Source: Maylandia zebra
Taxonomy: Eukaryota; Chordata; Actinopteri; Cichliformes; Cichlidae
DNA length: 64,000 bases
Direction: 5' to 3'
Assembly: GCF_041146795.1 (NCBI RefSeq)
Contig: NC_135177.1
Span: forward strand, 18,985,560-19,049,559
Shown here: positions 42,551 through 55,844 of the stretch, piece by piece
Layout: each line of letters begins with the position of its first letter
How positions within the stretch are numbered: the first letter of the stretch is position 1
Program-made: the position numbers and the translations under genes
Notes under the pieces: model-generated
Told to the model about the DNA's origin: nothing
The model's database searches: none
The model's input: only the letters and a program-made list of their open reading frames with translations

Positions 42551-44320
42551 CTGAACCACACCTTGTTCCTTTGACCAATCACCTCCGATATCCCCAGCAC
42601 TCAACACACAGTGACCAGCTGTACTTGCGCACACATATCTTAAAAAACAGGAAAAAAAACCCACTCATAACTCTGCAGCTAAAATGATTGATAACAGCGT
42701 ATATTAATTCCTAATAGTCTGTTTGTTTTCAGTTTTTGTATTTTTTTCAGGCTGTTCATTGTAGGCAGAGCTGCACAGTCCTCAGATTATCCTAGTGTTG
42801 TAAAAGTTTAGCGAGTACACGTTTATTGGTTAAATCCCAGCATTTGCAGTTGTGTGATCTCAAGTTACGTTTGCTTTTAAATACTTTTTTTTCCTAGTGG
42901 TTTTTACATTGTTGATTTTATACAAATTTACTGTTTCCATTATAGTTTAGATGCCATTATCAGCATTTCTTCCCACGGTGCTGCTAGGGGAACGTTAAGA
43001 CCACATTCAAGGGAACTCTCTTTTTTTTTTTTCTTGTTGTTTACTTGTCTATTTAATTCAGGAGAGACTTTTTATTTTAATGAAATGACATACCTCACAT
43101 CTCTATGTGGACAAAGATATTTTCTGCTCAAATTTGGACAGTTTGTTCACGTCTCAGGTACAAAAATAAAGAAAGAAATAAAAAAAAAAACCAAGTTAAT
43201 ATTTTCTTCCCCAACCAGCTTAAGAACCAGTAGCCTACATATTCTTGTAAAGTTTGAATTTTTAAAAAATTGATCTATTTTGAAATATTTCTCTATTTTA
43301 TAGAAGTAATGCTTTTTATAGTATTTGTACAAATGTGAGGTTTTTAAGTTATTCATATCTGCTCATGAAAATGTAGGTTACCATTTGTGGTGTTTTACTG
43401 AATTTTGAGGTCTCTATTTAAGACTCGTCTTGCCTGAATCACCCTGAATCATTCTTATTCGTTTCCTCTCGTAGTCCACCAAGTACATCCGACTTTACAG
43501 AACTCACAGATAACAGTGGAGATTTACTCAGCTCTGTTTTTGTTCATTTTAATAGAAGTCCTACCTGCTTTGAACATATTTGGTTGATATGAAAAGTTTT
43601 TACAGGTTTTTGGTCTGTTTATCTCAGGTTTTGATATTCTTTGTAAGACTACAGACCTCCGTATGATTGTATGAGGAATGTCCATGTATTTATTATCCAC
43701 CTCTATTGTAAATGTACATGTATGTTCAGTCAAGTGAGGTCAATAAATATAAAAGCTTGTCTGTCACAATAGCCACACATGTAAGCCATGAAGGCAGCTG
43801 CCCGATAAATGTGGCTTTTCCTCTCACGGGAGCACACGTTGTCTTTTTTTTTTTTTTTTTCTACGTGTTCTACTATACAGTAATTTATTTGTTAAGTAGG
43901 AACTGTTTCATGTGATTTGATGTATTGTGATGTTTCATCACAAGCTGGTTTCCAGGCTTCCACCATGTTAAATACTACATTCATAATCAACCAAGTTTGT
44001 AAAGCCTTTTTAACCACGTAGTCTGAGTAGGTTGCTCTCACTTGCTGTTTTTCCTGTACTTTTTCATAGAGAAGAAAACATACGAATCTTTTCTAGATAG
44101 CATGTTTGGTAGCATTTTTTTTTTTTTTAAACAAAAAAAAAAAAAAAAGCCATTGCTATTATAGCTAAAACTCAATCACATCTGCATTTTTCCTCCCTCG
44201 ATAAAAAAGTAGTTTCACATTAAGAAAAAAATAATAGTTTTTAGAAAATTGAAAATATTGTTGCTTTGTGACTTATCCCTGTCTTTTTATGGAAAATAAA
44301 ATAAAATAAGCATTATTTTG
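42551..44320 (+). other. Probable epb41 3' untranslated region
   Basis: AT-rich sequence after the epb41 stop with no coding exon. Poly(A) signals AATAAA occur at 43742-43747 and 44295-44300; either could end the transcript. Contains T- and A-homopolymers near 43841-43860 and 44117-44149. Confidence 0.5.
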
Positions 44321-44504
44321 CATGTTGTTGGGCTGTCTGTGAATGAAGCACGTCATATTAAAAATGAGCTCTTGGTAAGTAATAAATATTTAATGCCAGT
44401 CTTTTTTTTTTTTTAATTTAATGCCAGTCACTTGTTTTGCAGTGGATGTTGCACGTTCAATACCAAACTCTTAAAAAAAAAAAGAGAGTCACATCTGTCT
44501 AGAT

Positions 44505-44891
44505 CAGGGATGTCAAACTCATTTTACACAGTCAGTCCGCTTTGATCTTAAGTGAGCCGAATCAATGAAACTGATGGATGTTTAAAATTACAGTAGTTCT
44601 GGAAGTTCATTGCCCAGACTATTCTGTAATTATACAATATAAAGTTTTCATAACTTCAGACACCTAAAAAAAAAAAAAATCATAGTAGGTAGTGGAAAAA
44701 ACAAACTTTTATGTAATTATTAATTATTGTGATGAATTATGAATGGGAGATCTTTATCAATAAGAAATGCTGTCAAAACTATGAAAATACAGTTAAAAGT
44801 TCAAACTTTCTGAACTTTTTTTCCCAGTGGACTGGATTGGAGTCTTTGCCGGCCACTTCTGGCCCCAGAGCCTTATGTTCTGACACCCCTG
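44505..44891. mobile_element. hAT-type MITE with perfect 8-base target duplication
   Basis: The element starts CAGGGATGTCAAACTC and ends GACACCCCTG, inverted and near-matching ends of the abundant hAT-like class. It is flanked by the direct repeat GTCTAGAT at 44497-44504 and 44892-44899. It is 387 bases long with no coding capacity. Confidence 0.85.
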
Positions 44892-45548
44892 GTCTAGATC
44901 GTTATCCCATTATTTAAACATATACAAACAGAGCCCTCAGGAAATGATTGTTAGAGCTGTCTAAACAAGCAAATACACAGCCACTATATCTCATGAAACT
45001 GAAGAGTAACATTTAAAACAAGCATAGGTCCTTTTGGCTTTTCTTTATCTCTCTAATTTGGTATTCACTGGTTGTTGGTAAGAGCACCTGAATCTATTTG
45101 CACATATTACAAGAACAACATCTAAGCACATTCCTACATGTGTTCTGGATTTAATAGTTACATTTTCATGAGGCTTAATCACTGATAAGGCAAACCTCTT
45201 GGGGCTGGTGGTGAGACATTCTGTTACATTCAACTAAGCCGCAAAGCAAACTGCAGTAAAAGTCACTTTTCAATCTAAAAGAGAAACCCCTTTATTTTGA
45301 AAAGATGGACTGACATCAGTTAAGGTTCAACCACATGTCTGAAGCTCAATTAATTAGTATAATTAAAAACTGCTCAACTGTAACTGCCTCCTAAAAGAGG
45401 GGAAATGGCTGAATCTGAAAGTGCTTATCAACACAGAGGTGAGTTTGGAGAACTGTACAGGTATTTATTGGTTATACACAATCAATTGCTTCACGCAAGT
45501 TGTAAACAACAAAGTCTCTGAGTCCACTGTCTTTGTCAAAGATGGCTT

Positions 45549-48372
45549 CTAGCGAATCACCTTTACTGGGCTCTTGAAACTTGATGCTGCCTGAAGCTGG
45601 AGTTGATAAGCCATCGGGTGGATTTTGAAACCATACAGCCTAAAAAAAAAGAACAAAAATAAATAAATAAATTCCTCGCTTTTCAGAGGTCAGTGGTTTG
45701 GTGTCGTTTGAAAACTGAGTGTAACATTGATGCAAAAGAACAAACCTTGGCACAAACTGATTGGCGGGTCGCTTTGGGCGGTACTCTGGGTGCACCATGA
45801 ACAGCATGTGAGGGAACCCCGTGCCAAAGTAGGCTCCATCCGTGTGGTGGTGCCTAGAGGATTTAGGGGTGTACACATCCATGCACTTTGGGCAATAAAG
45901 CTTCACCATCGCTTCTCCCGGTATATCCGATAAACCTACGTTACGCAGGAGAGAGAGAAAAGAAGGGATAGTCACAAATATCACAGTGTGTTGTTTAGTT
46001 CAAGTGATCCCCCCCAATGAGAAGATCAAAAACAATCAGACCTACCAATCGGAAGCATTGGCTGATTCTCACAATACACTCTGGGGCAATAGCCAAAATC
46101 CCCCTGCTGATACTTTTCCAACTACAAAAAAAGAACAAACTTAAATCACTCGTGATGATCATGTTGTGGTGCCTGTAAGAGGTTGTTGCAAAAACTATAA
46201 AATAAGAGCCCACCATTTGTGCAATGCCTCTGTTTGTGAGGATGTAACGTGCATGTATAAGTCCGTACAGCATCTCTGCTGCCTGCTCTATCAGGTCGCT
46301 CTGGTTTGGATTATCTTCAAGCTCCTCATCTGTTTAAATAGAAACAATTTAGCCTGTTTAACTATTTTACTATCTCATTTTATGAGAGAAGTGGTTTGCA
46401 CCACTTTAAAATCTCACCTGGCTCCAGGTCAAGAATCATATCCAGAGCCTGGCGGTAATGAGGCACCTGCTCATTCAACCCCGTCAGGTTAAACTTGTCC
46501 TGTATGTAGTCTTCATCAACCTAAAACACAGCAGCAGAAGGAAACCAAAGGCTATTAATAGCACAAGTTACTGTTGCAGCATTGCACTGCACAGCACACT
46601 GATATAGAACCATTATACAAAAGTTTAACAAGATTACTGCGATGCAGCCAGCTATTTTTTGGCATTTTTCATTTAAGCATTTTTACTTGATGCCCTTTTT
46701 GTACTCTTAGAAAGAAAACCCACCGTGCTCTTCACAAACAGGCGAGGAGAGCAGTTGCAACAGTCAGGTCTTAACTATATGTAGCTGAACTGAAAACTAC
46801 GTGTGTGTAAAATGTCCAAGGTGGCATCTTCCAGCCCCAAAGATACCAAATAATAAAATAAATAATGCAGACCAGAAAGTAAATGACGCAGCAGATTATC
46901 CTGGTTACAGGTTACTGGCCATAGTGTGACCTTGACCCCAGGTTGATATCCAGTAGGTGACGACCTACTCCATCATTTAAAGATTTCCCTGCAAGTTATT
47001 GAGACACTGCAATATAAATAACAGTACAGGGATATTTGACCAAGAGAGAAATTCAGACACTCAAACACAAAAAAAAAAAAGGGAAATGTGTTTTATTTGG
47101 TGGTTTCAGTTCTGAAATTACAACAGAACAGAAACTACTGGATGGAAAAAAGTAGCTGAGGTGATTAACTGATTTCTAACCAAAGGAACTTCCAAGAGTC
47201 CTTCTAATGTAAAGCTGCAGCTACTTCTAGCATCTACAAATTCATTTGAATTCAGTGTGTTGTTTGCCTAATAGATAACAGTTCAGATTTAAAACTTCAA
47301 ACACATTTTTAATGCATTTGAATTTTTCTTGTTTTTATGGAAGGTGGTCTAATAAATTCATTAAGCACATACACCTGGTAAGAAGGTAAAATATCATCTT
47401 TACATAGCCTGGTTAGTTTGATTTAAGCACATTCTGTACATTTCAGTACTCACATGTGTTATTCCACATAATATATCAAACAAAATCATGAGTGTGGTGG
47501 TCATTTTTGTCTTCTTTATAGCTGATGGCTTTAGTCCACCATACACGTCACACTTTACTGGTTTGGCAAAAGGTCCCAGTACGCTCTCAAACTGTTTTTT
47601 ATTTTTATTTTTTATGTTGTTAGCTGAGATTATAAATTTAGCAAAGTAATTTTTGATTGAGAGTAGCTTCACTACGATTTCCAAATGGTTTTGCAACATG
47701 CAGCATATCCTTAAGTACTGGCTGTTTTGATGTGTCACCACTATACTAGGCATTTATCTTTCAGTCTAAGCATGCATGGTGCAGGGTCTCAGAATCCTGC
47801 TGAACTCCGAAATGGTTCACAGATTACATCTGCATGATTTATAGAAATCTTTCAATCATAAAGTTCAAGTGTCTCCATGATCTTAATCAATAAATTATTC
47901 TTTAGGTGATGTTGTAACTATTAACATAAGTGTGCAAACAGAGAAAGTGATCATAAGAAACCAGCACACCACATCAGGTTTGATTTATTCAAAGAAAGTC
48001 TGTACGTATGGTCTGATGTGCAAATACATTTGATATATCTTGGTGCTGTGATGAATATGGACCAAAAATCAAGAAGTCAAGGTTCGATTTAATTTAATCA
48101 TGCGAACCACTAAGGAATTGTGTATTTATGCAGAGTGCTTGTGCTGCCACAGTGTAGAGCAGCCTGATGGTGTGGGGACATAATTTACGCTTCTGTATAC
48201 TCCGCCAGCAGGCGATGCGAATGATGAAGTCTGTGAAAAGCTTATGACAGTGCAACTAAAGCTTTGAAAAATAAAGAGTGAAAATGAAAATGAGACTGAC
48301 CTCGCAGAAGAACTCGTTCCCTCTGAGTCCACAGAACCACGATATCCAGGACACCTCCTCTGAGCTGCTCAT
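45549..48372 (-). CDS. csnk2b: Casein kinase II regulatory subunit beta, six coding exons, complete
   Basis: CK2 beta dimerises and holds two catalytic alpha subunits in the CK2 tetramer, setting substrate choice. Exons in transcript order: 48301-48372, 46418-46520, 46214-46329, 46046-46121, 45746-45935, 45549-45639; 648 bases, 215 residues, the same length as human. Visible features are the N-terminal autophosphorylation motif [15 protein letters not shown], the acidic loop DLEPDEELEDN, the four zinc-finger cysteines in GYCPRVYC and LYCPKC, and the beta-dimer/alpha-binding region [16 protein letters not shown]. The sequence appears almost identical to human from memory; the last residues are KVIR instead of KTIR. 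A - strand AATAAA lies 80-85 bases after the stop (45464-45469 on +). Adjacent to aif1, as in the tetrapod MHC class III region. Confidence 0.97.
46521..48300 (-). other. csnk2b first coding intron
   Basis: A 1.78 kb intron, AT-rich, without a recognised exon or named repeat. The open frame on the - strand at 47400-47753 has no recognisable motif and is best treated as chance. Confidence 0.6.
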
Positions 48373-48737
48373 CCTCCTGACAAACCAACATAGCCGCAGT
48401 GAACCAATTTACACCCAGAAAGGTTAAAAACAAAGGCAGTAAAACATTAACAGGGTTAGTGAGCCGAGCTTTATAAGTGAACATAGCACAACATTATTTT
48501 CAGCACAGATAAGGACTGCAGCTGACACCTGGGGTTTTACTAAAAATGTTAAACATAATCTTTAATTGAGCTTAGACCTGCCTCTCAAACCTGGGAAATA
48601 CGTCAGCTCTTGATTTAGCATGCTGGCTAGCGTTCATGCTAACACGTTCAGTACAAATGTATTACTGTAACGGCACATTAACATAAATACCGCCTATGTG
48701 TTTGTATAACTGTATACAAACATTCGCTTTCACTCAC

Positions 48738-48800
48738 CCTTCTTTTATATTAAATAACGCATCAATTTGGAAGCTTTGCTAAGCTGTCCTCCCTCCCAGG
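48738..48800 (-). promoter_or_regulatory. csnk2b non-coding first exon and core promoter area
   Basis: On the - strand a strong donor GTGAGTG begins at 48737, and the first coding exon starts with its own acceptor region around 48375-48390. A non-coding first exon ending at 48738 is therefore expected. Its start is not known; it probably lies within about 60-80 bases upstream, close to the hAT element boundary at 48866. Confidence 0.45.
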
Positions 48801-48865
48801 GTGACAAAATATAATTTCCGGTCATGCGTTCTTTTCAAAATAAGGTAGCCGACTACACATCCGGC

Positions 48866-50174
48866 TAGTGATGGCCAAATGAAGCTTTCTGAAAACGGTT
48901 CGTTACTCGAAGCTTTTCAACACAGTCCTTTTTGGTGACATCTTGTGGCCAAAAATATGAAGAGCAGCTTGAATCCACAAAATAAAACCAACTGCTTCAT
49001 AATGATTGTCCACTCTACAGAGTGGAATTCTGTCTGATATTGGGCTGCTGTTGTGTTGCTTTGAACGTGTATTTTTTTGTGTTAAAAAATGTGGTTTATT
49101 TGTTTAATAAATAATTTTGACCAGTAAACTTTCCTTGTTTAAACATGCACCATGGTGTGGTCTTTCTTTGCTTGTGACTTCTTGATGTTGGTAAATACAA
49201 TAATTGAAAAATACCACGTTACATATAACATATATATAATAATGCACATTATGGAGTATGCTTCTGTTGTGACGTCCTGCCTCCATGTACTTATGCAATT
49301 AATCGCTAGACGGGTATATTTATAAACAATATTATATTAGGGAAATTTTCCTATACATATTTTTGACCTGGGGGTAGAATTGATTGTGAGATGGAAAGGG
49401 AAAATGCTTATGAGGTTGCAAATTAAAAACATGATGCATTTAAGATAACACTTTTCATTTTTATTTAAGAAGAGAATTTGTTCCGCTGTGCGATGGCCGA
49501 ACCTGTTCCTTTTCGTGGAGATAATTTCTCCTGCCTTAAGGAAAATCCCTTCACATGGCACAGAAGATGCTGGATTGCAGAAAAACTGGTAGAGATGCAG
49601 TTATACAGTCTAACTGGGCCTCACAAACTATCAGCTAAAGAGAATAAATAAATTAAATTGCTGCACATTTTGTAGACTAACATTTTTAAGATTATTTTTT
49701 AAAATAAAATATATCTTTTTATAACATTAAATGTTACGAGTCAAATGAAAGTTTTTCTAAAGTTATTTAATGATATTTATATTATGAAAAGCAGATTTTT
49801 GACATTTTAAGTTTTTCCCGTTTCCAGATAAAATAAACACGCACAAAACAAAAGCAAACAGCCAGAACACAAAGCTGGAAAAACCCACCCGATTGACCAA
49901 AATCAACTCAAAATACTCCCACACAACAGAACCTCCTCTATTCCTCGTTGGCTCCAAATCTGATCAGTGGTTCGCTATCTGTCACCATCAAAACACTCCA
50001 CAAATCCCACGAATGATTCACCTGCTTATAAACCATTGAATCAGATACCGAAGCAGTTAGCTTCTAAATGAAGCTTCGGACGTCACTGATCACGTGACTC
50101 TGGCCAAACGAATCAAGCTTCGACACCGTGCTTCTGAAGCAGTGTGTTGATTTTTTTGACACACGCCATCACTA
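48866..50174. mobile_element. Non-autonomous hAT-like transposon beside the csnk2b promoter
   Basis: Ends are TAGTGATGGCCAAATGAAGC on the left and, inverted, TAGTGATGGCGTGTGTCAAA on the right. A subterminal AAGCTTC/GAAGCTT-rich stretch occurs at both sides. Flanking eight-base sequences CATCCGGC (48858-48865) and CATACAGC (50175-50182) match at six positions and may be a decayed target duplication. No transposase frame is visible in the 1.3 kb interior. Confidence 0.65.
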
Positions 50175-50182
50175 CATACAGC

Positions 50183-51049
50183 ATATATTAGGCGAAAGCG
50201 AAGGAGAGATAAGCCTACTACCGGTACAATTATCTTTTTGTTGTTTGTTTGTTTGCCATGTTCTCTAAGATCAACATCTGACGTTGCTATATTAGAAGAA
50301 AAGTGGCCACACTGTTGTATATTGTGAAACACCCAATTTTTTAAACTACTATAGTAAATAAATACAATCAAATCCAACAATAATGGAAGTAATACGTCAG
50401 ATCCAAATGAGACATGGTTCACCTTAGTTCAAGTAGGCTAATGTTATGATAATGTCAGTCATGCATCCCAAATTGAATGTGATAGTTAAGAGGTGTGCCT
50501 CTATCTCCTCTGTCTGTAAAATACCTTGATGCATGGAGGAGATGCAATGGAAACATACCTTTGATTTTGTTTTTTTTAAATTAATATGAAAGAATATAAA
50601 ATAAAAGCGAGCGAAAGCAGCTGTTTGTAGTTATATCTCATGTGTTTAATATTTTTACTTTTAGGCTCTTTTAGCTATAAGGGTTAAAAACAGAAAAGCA
50701 AAATGCAATGCAGTTTAATCTTTTCACTTTAACAAACACAACATGAGATCCGTGACTGTTTAACCACGTAATTTTTAATGAACTTGTAAAAATGTTGACC
50801 TTCTAACATGAACCACACTGATCACATATTTTGCCACTGCCATGTACATTTCACATTATCAGAGTACTTGAACAAACACCTAGAACAGTACAGTTCTAGT
50901 ACATGCAGGCTAGTTTACATCTCTTCATGAAAATTGCACATTTTACTTCATGTTTCATTTTTTTCACAACTTTACCTTTGATTGATTTTAAAATCTAGGC
51001 GGGGGGAAGGGGGGGAGGTTTATTGACAGAATTCAGCTCGGATGGAAGG
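50183..51049. other. Interval between the hAT element and aif1
   Basis: AT-rich DNA with a G-rich run near 51000-51018. It should include the aif1 3' untranslated region on the - strand; no other gene seen. Confidence 0.5.
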
Positions 51050-52654
51050 TCAGGGCAGGTCTGAAAAGGTTTTACGACGAGGTGGTCCAACTTCTTTCTG
51101 CTCTTCTTCCTTTGCCATGCCTTCAAACATCAAGATCCTTGAATAAAAACAAGACATTTTACATGCTTTAAAAAGCATTCTTGCAAACCTCAGACGTTAC
51201 GCATTTGTTTCTCTATTGTCGGTAAGCGGTAGGCCTAGATCTTTTTAGTTTCAGTTTATTTATGAAAATGCTTCTGTGCTGGAATTGAAATACAAGATTT
51301 CTTTTATTATTCCTTCTAAGAAAAACTCTTCTCATCTGTAAATGTATCTTATGGGTTGCTGTGCAAGCTGTTATTGTGAATAGTATTTATTTATGTAAAA
51401 TTGTTATTATCACAGTGAGATGGATAGGATCTTTTTACCCCACTGCCAACAACAAAACGACAAACCTACAGAGCATGTGCACGTAGCAAGTAAAGTGAAA
51501 GTAAATGAGAAGAAAGTGTTCATGTAAATGAAACTCATTCCCCAAGTTAACCAAACTGCAGAAAATATCTGAAGGACTACTTTGATATATAGGCTCAGTT
51601 TCAACATAACCAGTAATTTCACAAGTATAGGTTTCTGATGTCCAGTATTAGTTCAGTTTTTCAGTTGTTTGGGAAGTTCTTCTCACTATAACCTTATTTG
51701 ACCTTGGACTCCACTTGCAGTCTACAGCTATGCTCTGAATAGCAACTTATTTCATACTCACAGTTTTAAAATTGCATTTCTCTTTCCCAGCATCATATTG
51801 AGGAAGTCATTGTAGCTGATAGTGTCTTTTGAGCTACTTCCAACCACCTCTGCCATCATTTTTTTCAGTTCCAGGTGAGTCTTGGCCAATCCAAGTTTCT
51901 CCAACATCCTCTTCAAACCCATTATGTCTATAAAATTACAAGTGCGCAAAAAGAAAAACGAAGTAAAAAACATTACTGCTTGCTTAATCTGAGAGGTTTA
52001 TTTTGTTGTTGTTTTTGTCTGAGGCACTATTGAAAGTAGCACTTGCTTAATGTTGCTAAAAAAAATTACTTCAGGGCTGCACGGCTAGTGGCGTCCTACC
52101 TATTTCCCCTTTGTCGTTGAGATCAAACTCCATGTATTTCTCTGTAACATAAACAATAAGATTATTATTATTCCAAAATTTATGACTTTGCACCAATTGA
52201 ACAATGAACTGAAGTGTTACTGGTACCCCCTTTGAGACTCACTTTTAAACATTTCAAGCTTTGAGGCCAGGTCTTCCTCTCCTTCATATTTAGGATCTGT
52301 GAGAAAAGCCTAATAATGACATAAATACACAATTTAGCATCGCAGGGTGTCAGTCGACGTCTTGGACAGTTCTGTGTTTAGCTCACCTCGTTGATACCAT
52401 TTAGCTTTTCCTCCTGCTGAGACTTTAGAAGACCAAATGCTTTACCACCTGTGAAAAACCAATATTTTAGGAACAACAACAGCCTGAGAGAACTCTCACA
52501 AACAATCAATAAGAACTGGTAGTTTAATGGATGAATTAATAACATAAATGAATGATTAAATAAGTAAATTCAGTCTTGTATTGTTCAGGCTGGTTAAAGT
52601 GGCTTTAACAACCAAAGCTAACAGAAAGACAAACTAACCTTGAGCACAGTCCAT
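51050..52654 (-). CDS. aif1: Allograft inflammatory factor 1 (Iba1), six exons, complete
   Basis: AIF1 is a small calcium- and actin-binding protein of macrophages and microglia, linked to membrane ruffling and phagocytosis. Exons in transcript order: 52639-52654, 52387-52448, 52243-52309, 52100-52141, 51762-51927, 51050-51137; 441 bases, 146 residues (human 147). Recognisable stretches: [52 protein letters not shown] (first EF hand, loop starting at DLNDKGEID), [38 protein letters not shown] and the C-terminal [12 protein letters not shown]. The second EF loop (SSSKDTIS) looks degenerate. The first coding exon holds only five codons plus one base, which is why simple ORF finding misses it. 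Could be aif1 or its paralog aif1l; linkage to csnk2b favours aif1. Confidence 0.95.
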
Positions 52655-53441
52655 TTCTGTCAAGAGAGCTGAGAAACTGTGAAACCAACACAAACACAGG
52701 CGGAAGGTTACGATGATGCTTCTATAAACTGAACGAGAAGAGGAAGTGAAGTGACAAAGTTTCAGTTAGACAGAAGAGGTTCCTCTGTTACATTTAAGGC
52801 TGCAGAAAACGAAGCCAACCTGATGACACAGATAATAATTTAGGAGAACTGTGCATGCAGGACACACGTGTGATCTATCAGCTTATTTAAAATTCTATGT
52901 TTTAGGAAGAAGACGTATGTGGCAATAAGATCTTTCTTTAGTGCTCTAGTCTGGAAACTTTTGCTCATGAGGCATTTTTGGATTACATCATATTTTGTTA
53001 TTCACAGTTTTTTTTTCTGGGTGTGGGTTCCTTTTTATTCATTTAAATGAAAGAGTTATGCACATTTACACCTGGAAGTACCTCAAAGGTGAAATGTCTG
53101 TACCAGTGAACAGCTCCACTGGAACGGGTGGAAGTAAAATGGTTTAAGCAGTCACATAAGTCAGATCAATGTGTTTGGAGAGAACTTTAGTGCAGCTTTA
53201 TCACTTTCTTTTCCTTACTTTAAACATGAGCCCAGAAAGCAACTTGGCCACAAAACTGGCCAAATGTAATGCCTAGTTCTTGCCACACTGTGGTATTGTT
53301 GATCACATAATCAGGTAAAGAACATCCAAAAGACTCATGGTAGTTTCCAGTTGAGACTTCTATGTAACTTCAAGGAAGTGAAAATAAAAAGGTCTAGAGG
53401 TGACTGATCTTTGTCTCTTCACTAGCTGCATTACACAGAAC
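52655..53441. promoter_or_regulatory. Divergent promoter interval between aif1 and Ig receptor A
   Basis: About 0.8 kb between two outward-pointing starts, so promoters of both genes must lie here. Part of it (about 53330-53432, ending CTCTTCACTAGCTG) recurs at about 59690-59820 in the downstream duplicate. It is therefore probably the 5' untranslated region of the Ig gene. No specific binding site is claimed. Confidence 0.5.
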
Positions 53442-55836
53442 ATGTTACATTTATATCTTCAGGGTTACCTTTCTTTAATTCTGTTGAATGTCGCATCAGG
53501 ATTTGGAGGTAAGCAGTTCTGCAGATAATGTCTGGATCTGATTGGATAAAAATAAACGCTTTTTAACTATGCTTGCTACATTTGTAATTAAGTAACTAAA
53601 GGTTTATTCAGTGTACATCATCTTGGCTCCAAAAATTATTTAACAACAAATGCAATTTCATTATATGCCATGAATCTAAAAATATGCATACTGCTAATCT
53701 GATATTGCATATTTTGGTGTAAACTTTCTAACCAGCAAAAATGAGGTACTTGCTTCCTTGAATGCGATGCATGTATTAGTACATTTAGACTCATTATTTA
53801 ACTTTTGGCTTAACAGATACTGAGCCCATCTTAGCTGTTCAAGAAGAAGATGTAGCTCTCACTTGTTTCAGTCAAAATGACACGGATCCAAACAGCTTCT
53901 ACAGATACAGCGTGACAAAGTTTGCTACAGATCCTAATCAAGTGAAGGATATGTTTAAATGGCCCACACCGAGCAACGATGTGTATAAACGTGTAAAATG
54001 GGTAGCTGATGGAAATGGACAAAAATGCTTAACTCTGACAAAACTTCAAAAATCCGACGCAGGACTGTACACTTGTGAAATGTGGAAAGGATGGGACCGT
54101 GTTGCGGCCAAAAACATATCTTTGAGAATAAAAGGTAAAACTTTTTACTACTTTCTCTTTACTTTGCAAGCAAATATCTCACTGGTGAGTCACATGATTT
54201 GTTATGATCTTGCAGACTGCAAAGTCCTTGAACCTGTGAAGGCCGCACCCAGCATGCCTGCCAAGTTAAACTGCCCAGTAAACATGACAAGTGGACAACA
54301 AGAACCTCAAAACATCTCCTGGGCAATCCAGAAAGGAGACATGCGTGAATCACTCGACTCCAGCAAAGCCAAAACTGATGGTACATCTCTGACTTTCCAG
54401 TCTGTGAACACCAGCGACAGTGGCTGGTATACATGCAGTTACACGCTTGGTAAAACTCAGCGCTGCTTTGACACCAATCTACAAGTACAAGGTCAGTGAT
54501 TTTTTTCTTTGACATGTCAAAAGCAATGATCAAACATACACACAAGTAATATGTAAGATTCCTGTTTTTTCACACGAAGCTTTTGTGACCACAACGGTTC
54601 CGGTTATTCCAACAAAAACTCCGAGTCTGCCAGGTCTGTTTGCCTTTGCTGTCTTGCACATTCATTAAATCATATTTATGATTATATGTTCACTATATTG
54701 TTGCTTTAACTTTCGCCTTGTTCTCTTTAGCACCAAAAGCCAATGATATATCTCTGTCGCAAAGGAAGGAGGAGAGCAATGATGCTTTAATTGCAGTTGT
54801 GGTCTGTGTCATTTTGGGGATGATCATAATTGCTGCTGTGATTGGACTCGTTGTGTACCGCAGATGCAAAACCCAGAGAATCACACAGTTACACCAGAGG
54901 CGCTTTAACGGTTTGATCTGACTTTAAACTCTTTCATTCTTATCACACTGTCATGCAGTCACACTAACTTTACGTAGTGTTGAGTTGTTTAAATATTTCT
55001 GTTTTCTCGTTATTCAGGTAATTGTATGTCTACATATGAGATTGTTGCACCTTTGACGAGTGAGTGCAAACTCTCTTCTTACTGCGCTTTTTAGCCACTG
55101 TGATGCCTTTCTGTTCAACACTTGACTTGAACCTTTTTCTTTTTTCACAGATACTCCAGGCCAGCGAATCAACAGTCTGTATCAAATGCCAGACGAAAGC
55201 TTAGTTACCTGTAAGTTGTATGAGGTTTTGCCTCCTTTATGAAATTGTTCAAATCTTATCATGTCAACAAAAAACAACCCAACAACAACGAAAACCAAAG
55301 AAACCAAAACATTTTTCTCTCCTTTGTTGCAGTCCAATAATAAATATTTTCAAGTAAGGAAGAAGATTCTCCTTTGCAGTTATCTCATCTTTGCAGTGTG
55401 GGTTGGATTTTCAAAAGTAGATAAGTTTGCATGCTTATAATGTAACCAATCATGTTTTTGTAACTTTATTTCTTTAAAATCTTGCATGCATGTCTGTAGC
55501 AAGGCAAAGGAGGAGCTGATTTACTGTGCATTTCTGTTTCTTGAAATAGAAAAAAGTCTGTTTTCAAACAGGTTTTGTAAACCACATCTGTTGATGATTT
55601 TGAAGTTTGTGATAAAGACAAAGAATAGCATGTGGTTTCACTCTAGTTCACAGCTTGTAATAAATCATAAAAACTGGTTGTTGCAGTGGCTGCTTCTCTT
55701 TTTAAATGTAGTTGCTGTTGTTGTTCCTCATTACGATCATCCTGAACGACCTCGTACACATGAGTCTGAGGAGAAGAGCACCAACATTAGTGAAATAGGA
55801 CATGTGAGCTTGACTCGGCATGATCCTGTTTTTTGA
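53442..55836 (+). CDS. Two-Ig-domain type I membrane receptor with ITIM-like tail (receptor A)
   Basis: No named family recognised. Exons: 53442-53508 (signal peptide MLHLYLQGYLSLILLNVASG), 53817-54134 (V-like Ig domain, Cys pair ALTCFS and GLYTCEM), 54216-54491 (second Ig domain, KLNCPV and GWYTCSY), 54580-54633 (Thr/Pro stalk), 54731-54910 (linker and membrane span within ALIAVVVCVILGMIIIAAV), 55018-55059, 55151-55210, and a last exon most likely 55712-55836 after AAATGTAG. All junctions are phase 1. Several N-glycosylation sequons are visible (NDT, NIS, NMT, NTS). The tail holds STYEIV, which fits the ITIM pattern (S/I/V/L)xYxx(L/V/I), plus a second tyrosine in SLYQMP. This suggests an inhibitory leukocyte receptor. 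It lies next to aif1, the position of NCR3/LST1 in tetrapods; orthology is not shown. An alternative 3' end through exon 55334-55353 and acceptor 55686 also keeps frame. Confidence 0.75.
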
Positions 55837-55844
55837 TATCTTAC

